Source of the DNA: Candidatus Halomonas stercoripullorum
GTDB lineage: Bacteria; Pseudomonadota; Gammaproteobacteria; Pseudomonadales; Halomonadaceae
DNA: 10,258 nt
Direction of reading: 5' to 3'
NCBI GenBank assembly: GCA_019114645.1
Contig: DXFC01000193.1
Coordinates: forward strand, 1 to 10,258
The notes under the pieces are model-generated. The model saw only the letters and a list, made by a program, of their open reading frames with translations. It searched no databases and was not told where the DNA came from. Each line of letters begins with the position of its first letter. Position 1 is the first letter of the stretch. A program made the translations under genes and the position numbers. Positions 9,354-10,258 of this stretch are shown here, piece by piece.

Positions 9354-10201
9354 TGTAACGCCACCCCCAGCGGCTCCCGGGGCGCCTGGACGGTATCACC
9401 CACCGCCAGGGAGCGCGTGGCCTGCATGACCAGGCCATAACTCATTTTGGGGTAGGTTTTAACCACCAGGACCAACCCGGCTGCGTTGCCGGGTAGCTTC
9501 AGCCATTCGCCACTGCGAGGATCAACCACTTGCTCGCCCTGCTGGGCGACTTCCAGCACATGCCCCATTTCGAGACCATCACGCCGGCCGCGATCCAGCG
9601 CCACGACCTGCAAGCTGCCAATAAAGCGAACGCCGTCCGGCACCCCCAGGAGGGTGCCGCTGAGCTGGGGTGGCGGCATGCGCGTCACCAGCTCATCCAG
9701 GGACTCACGTGCCTCAAGCGGCAACACGATATCTTCGTTGCGCACCTCCTGGGTCGCGGAGAGGATTCGCAGGGCGGCGATATCTCCTTCACTCTGCTCC
9801 ACCCGGGCCTGACCGATAGCGATCAGCTCGAGACCGAGAACTTCATCACTCCCTGCATCGACGTAGCGTTCGCCGACACGGTAGAGGCCGTAACGCTCCC
9901 CATACTGGAGTTCGCCACGGACATAGACACGATCCCCCGCGCCACTGATGATGCGCCGGTCATCCCCCGCCACCACATAGGCCAGCCCCGCGAGACTATC
10001 GGGATCGTCGACGATACGGTGGTCATGCACAAACGCCTGTAGCGGCGCCAGGGGCAGCGGCTCAAGCGTCACGGGCAAAGGCTGCGCCAGGCACGGTGTC
10101 GCTGCCAGCAGCAGTGCCAGGCCGATACCCCGGCCCATGTTTCGCACGCTGACTCGCCGCACAGGTGTTCGTTGCGCTCGCGGCGCAGGTTGTTCTTCCA
10201 T
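9350..10201 (-). CDS. TsaP/PA0020-like exported protein with FlgT-C-like end, LysM domain absent
   Basis: A 283-residue exported protein matching the C-terminal two thirds of the gammaproteobacterial family found upstream of dprA (P. aeruginosa PA0020, named TsaP). There the protein helps anchor the type IV pilus secretin and carries an N-terminal LysM domain. Here a long basic lead (1-22) and a hydrophobic core (about 23-36) end in a signal-peptidase-I-type site after CLA (37-39). The mature part starts at once with the middle region (PLAPLQAFVHDHRIVDDP, then YVVAGDDRRIISGAGDRVYVRG, 75-96) and the FlgT-C-like end (about 181-274, including SGTLLGVPDGVRFIGSLQVV, KTYPKMSYGLVM and LAVGDTVQAP). 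No YxVxxGDTL-type LysM motif is present. ATG 10201 is chosen because AGGAG (10212-10216) lies 10 bases upstream; an in-frame GTG at 10231 would add ten residues. dprA overlaps its stop by GTGA. Confidence 0.85.
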   Translation of the reverse strand: MEEQPAPRAQRTPVRRVSVRNMGRGIGLALLLAATPCLAQPLPVTLEPLPLAPLQAFVHDHRIVDDPDSLAGLAYVVAGDDRRIISGAGDRVYVRGELQYGERYGLYRVGERYVDAGSDEVLGLELIAIGQARVEQSEGDIAALRILSATQEVRNEDIVLPLEARESLDELVTRMPPPQLSGTLLGVPDGVRFIGSLQVVALDRGRRDGLEMGHVLEVAQQGEQVVDPRSGEWLKLPGNAAGLVLVVKTYPKMSYGLVMQATRSLAVGDTVQAPREPLGVALQ

Positions 10202-10258
10202 GTCTACTGCTCTCCTTGAAGGCACGGTCACACCGGGTTTCGGGGCGGGATGCCATGC
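10202..10258. other. Upstream leader of the TsaP-like gene, cut by the window end
   Basis: Fifty-seven bases remain to the window edge. They contain the AGGAG ribosome site at 10212-10216 (minus strand) and no recognisable promoter. In related genomes the next gene is def, divergently read, but nothing of it can be identified here. Confidence 0.4.

Noticed and set aside
9530..10042. Plus-strand open frame (170 codons) opposite the TsaP-like gene
   Set aside because: It is antisense to a gene with a signal peptide and family motifs, and shows no motif of its own.
10085..10145. Possible Tat signal or lipobox in the TsaP-like protein (RRVSVR; TPC)
   Set aside because: The twin arginine is not followed by the usual hydrophobic FLK-like residues, and Pro before Cys does not fit a lipobox. 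An ordinary signal-peptidase-I site after CLA fits better.

Overview
The window is a compact, GC-rich stretch of bacterial core genome. Gene order and protein families point to a gammaproteobacterium of the Halomonas/Chromohalobacter type (Oceanospirillales). This is a judgement from gene order and protein style; no 16S or database comparison was possible. Coding density is high, the strand-coherent gene blocks have touching or overlapping ends, and no tRNA, rRNA, CRISPR array, insertion sequence or prophage gene was seen.

Left block (+ strand, 1-3624): the 3' end of hisS, then yfgM, bamB and der. This is the classic hisS-yfgM-bamB-der order. yfgM/bamB and bamB/der both overlap by the four bases ATGA, so they are probably translationally coupled. 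The products cover histidyl-tRNA charging, a membrane-anchored TPR helper of secretion, the BamB lipoprotein of outer-membrane assembly, and the ribosome-assembly GTPase Der.

Middle block (3640-5749): a minus-strand AAA-type ATPase of the uncharacterised DUF815 family, convergent with der. It is divergent from a plus-strand M48 zinc-metalloprotease lipoprotein. The divergent gap carries a plausible sigma-70 promoter with two short palindromes. The protease gene is followed by a terminator-like hairpin and then a small unrecognised protein with two membrane segments and two loop cysteines.

Right block (- strand, read from 10201 down to 5838): a TsaP/PA0020-like envelope protein, dprA, tsaC, hemF and aroE. 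This matches the Pseudomonas aeruginosa order tsaP-dprA-tsaC-(qor)-hemF-aroE, but qor is missing here and a 62-base gap with two inverted repeats lies in its place. The genes serve the envelope, DNA uptake/recombination, tRNA t6A modification, haem synthesis and the shikimate pathway. They are linked by tight spacing rather than a shared pathway.

The most notable point is that the TsaP-like protein goes from its signal peptide straight into the middle and FlgT-C-like regions, without the LysM peptidoglycan-binding module that normally defines the family. Otherwise this is mostly ordinary housekeeping sequence. I see no convincing novel multi-gene system.
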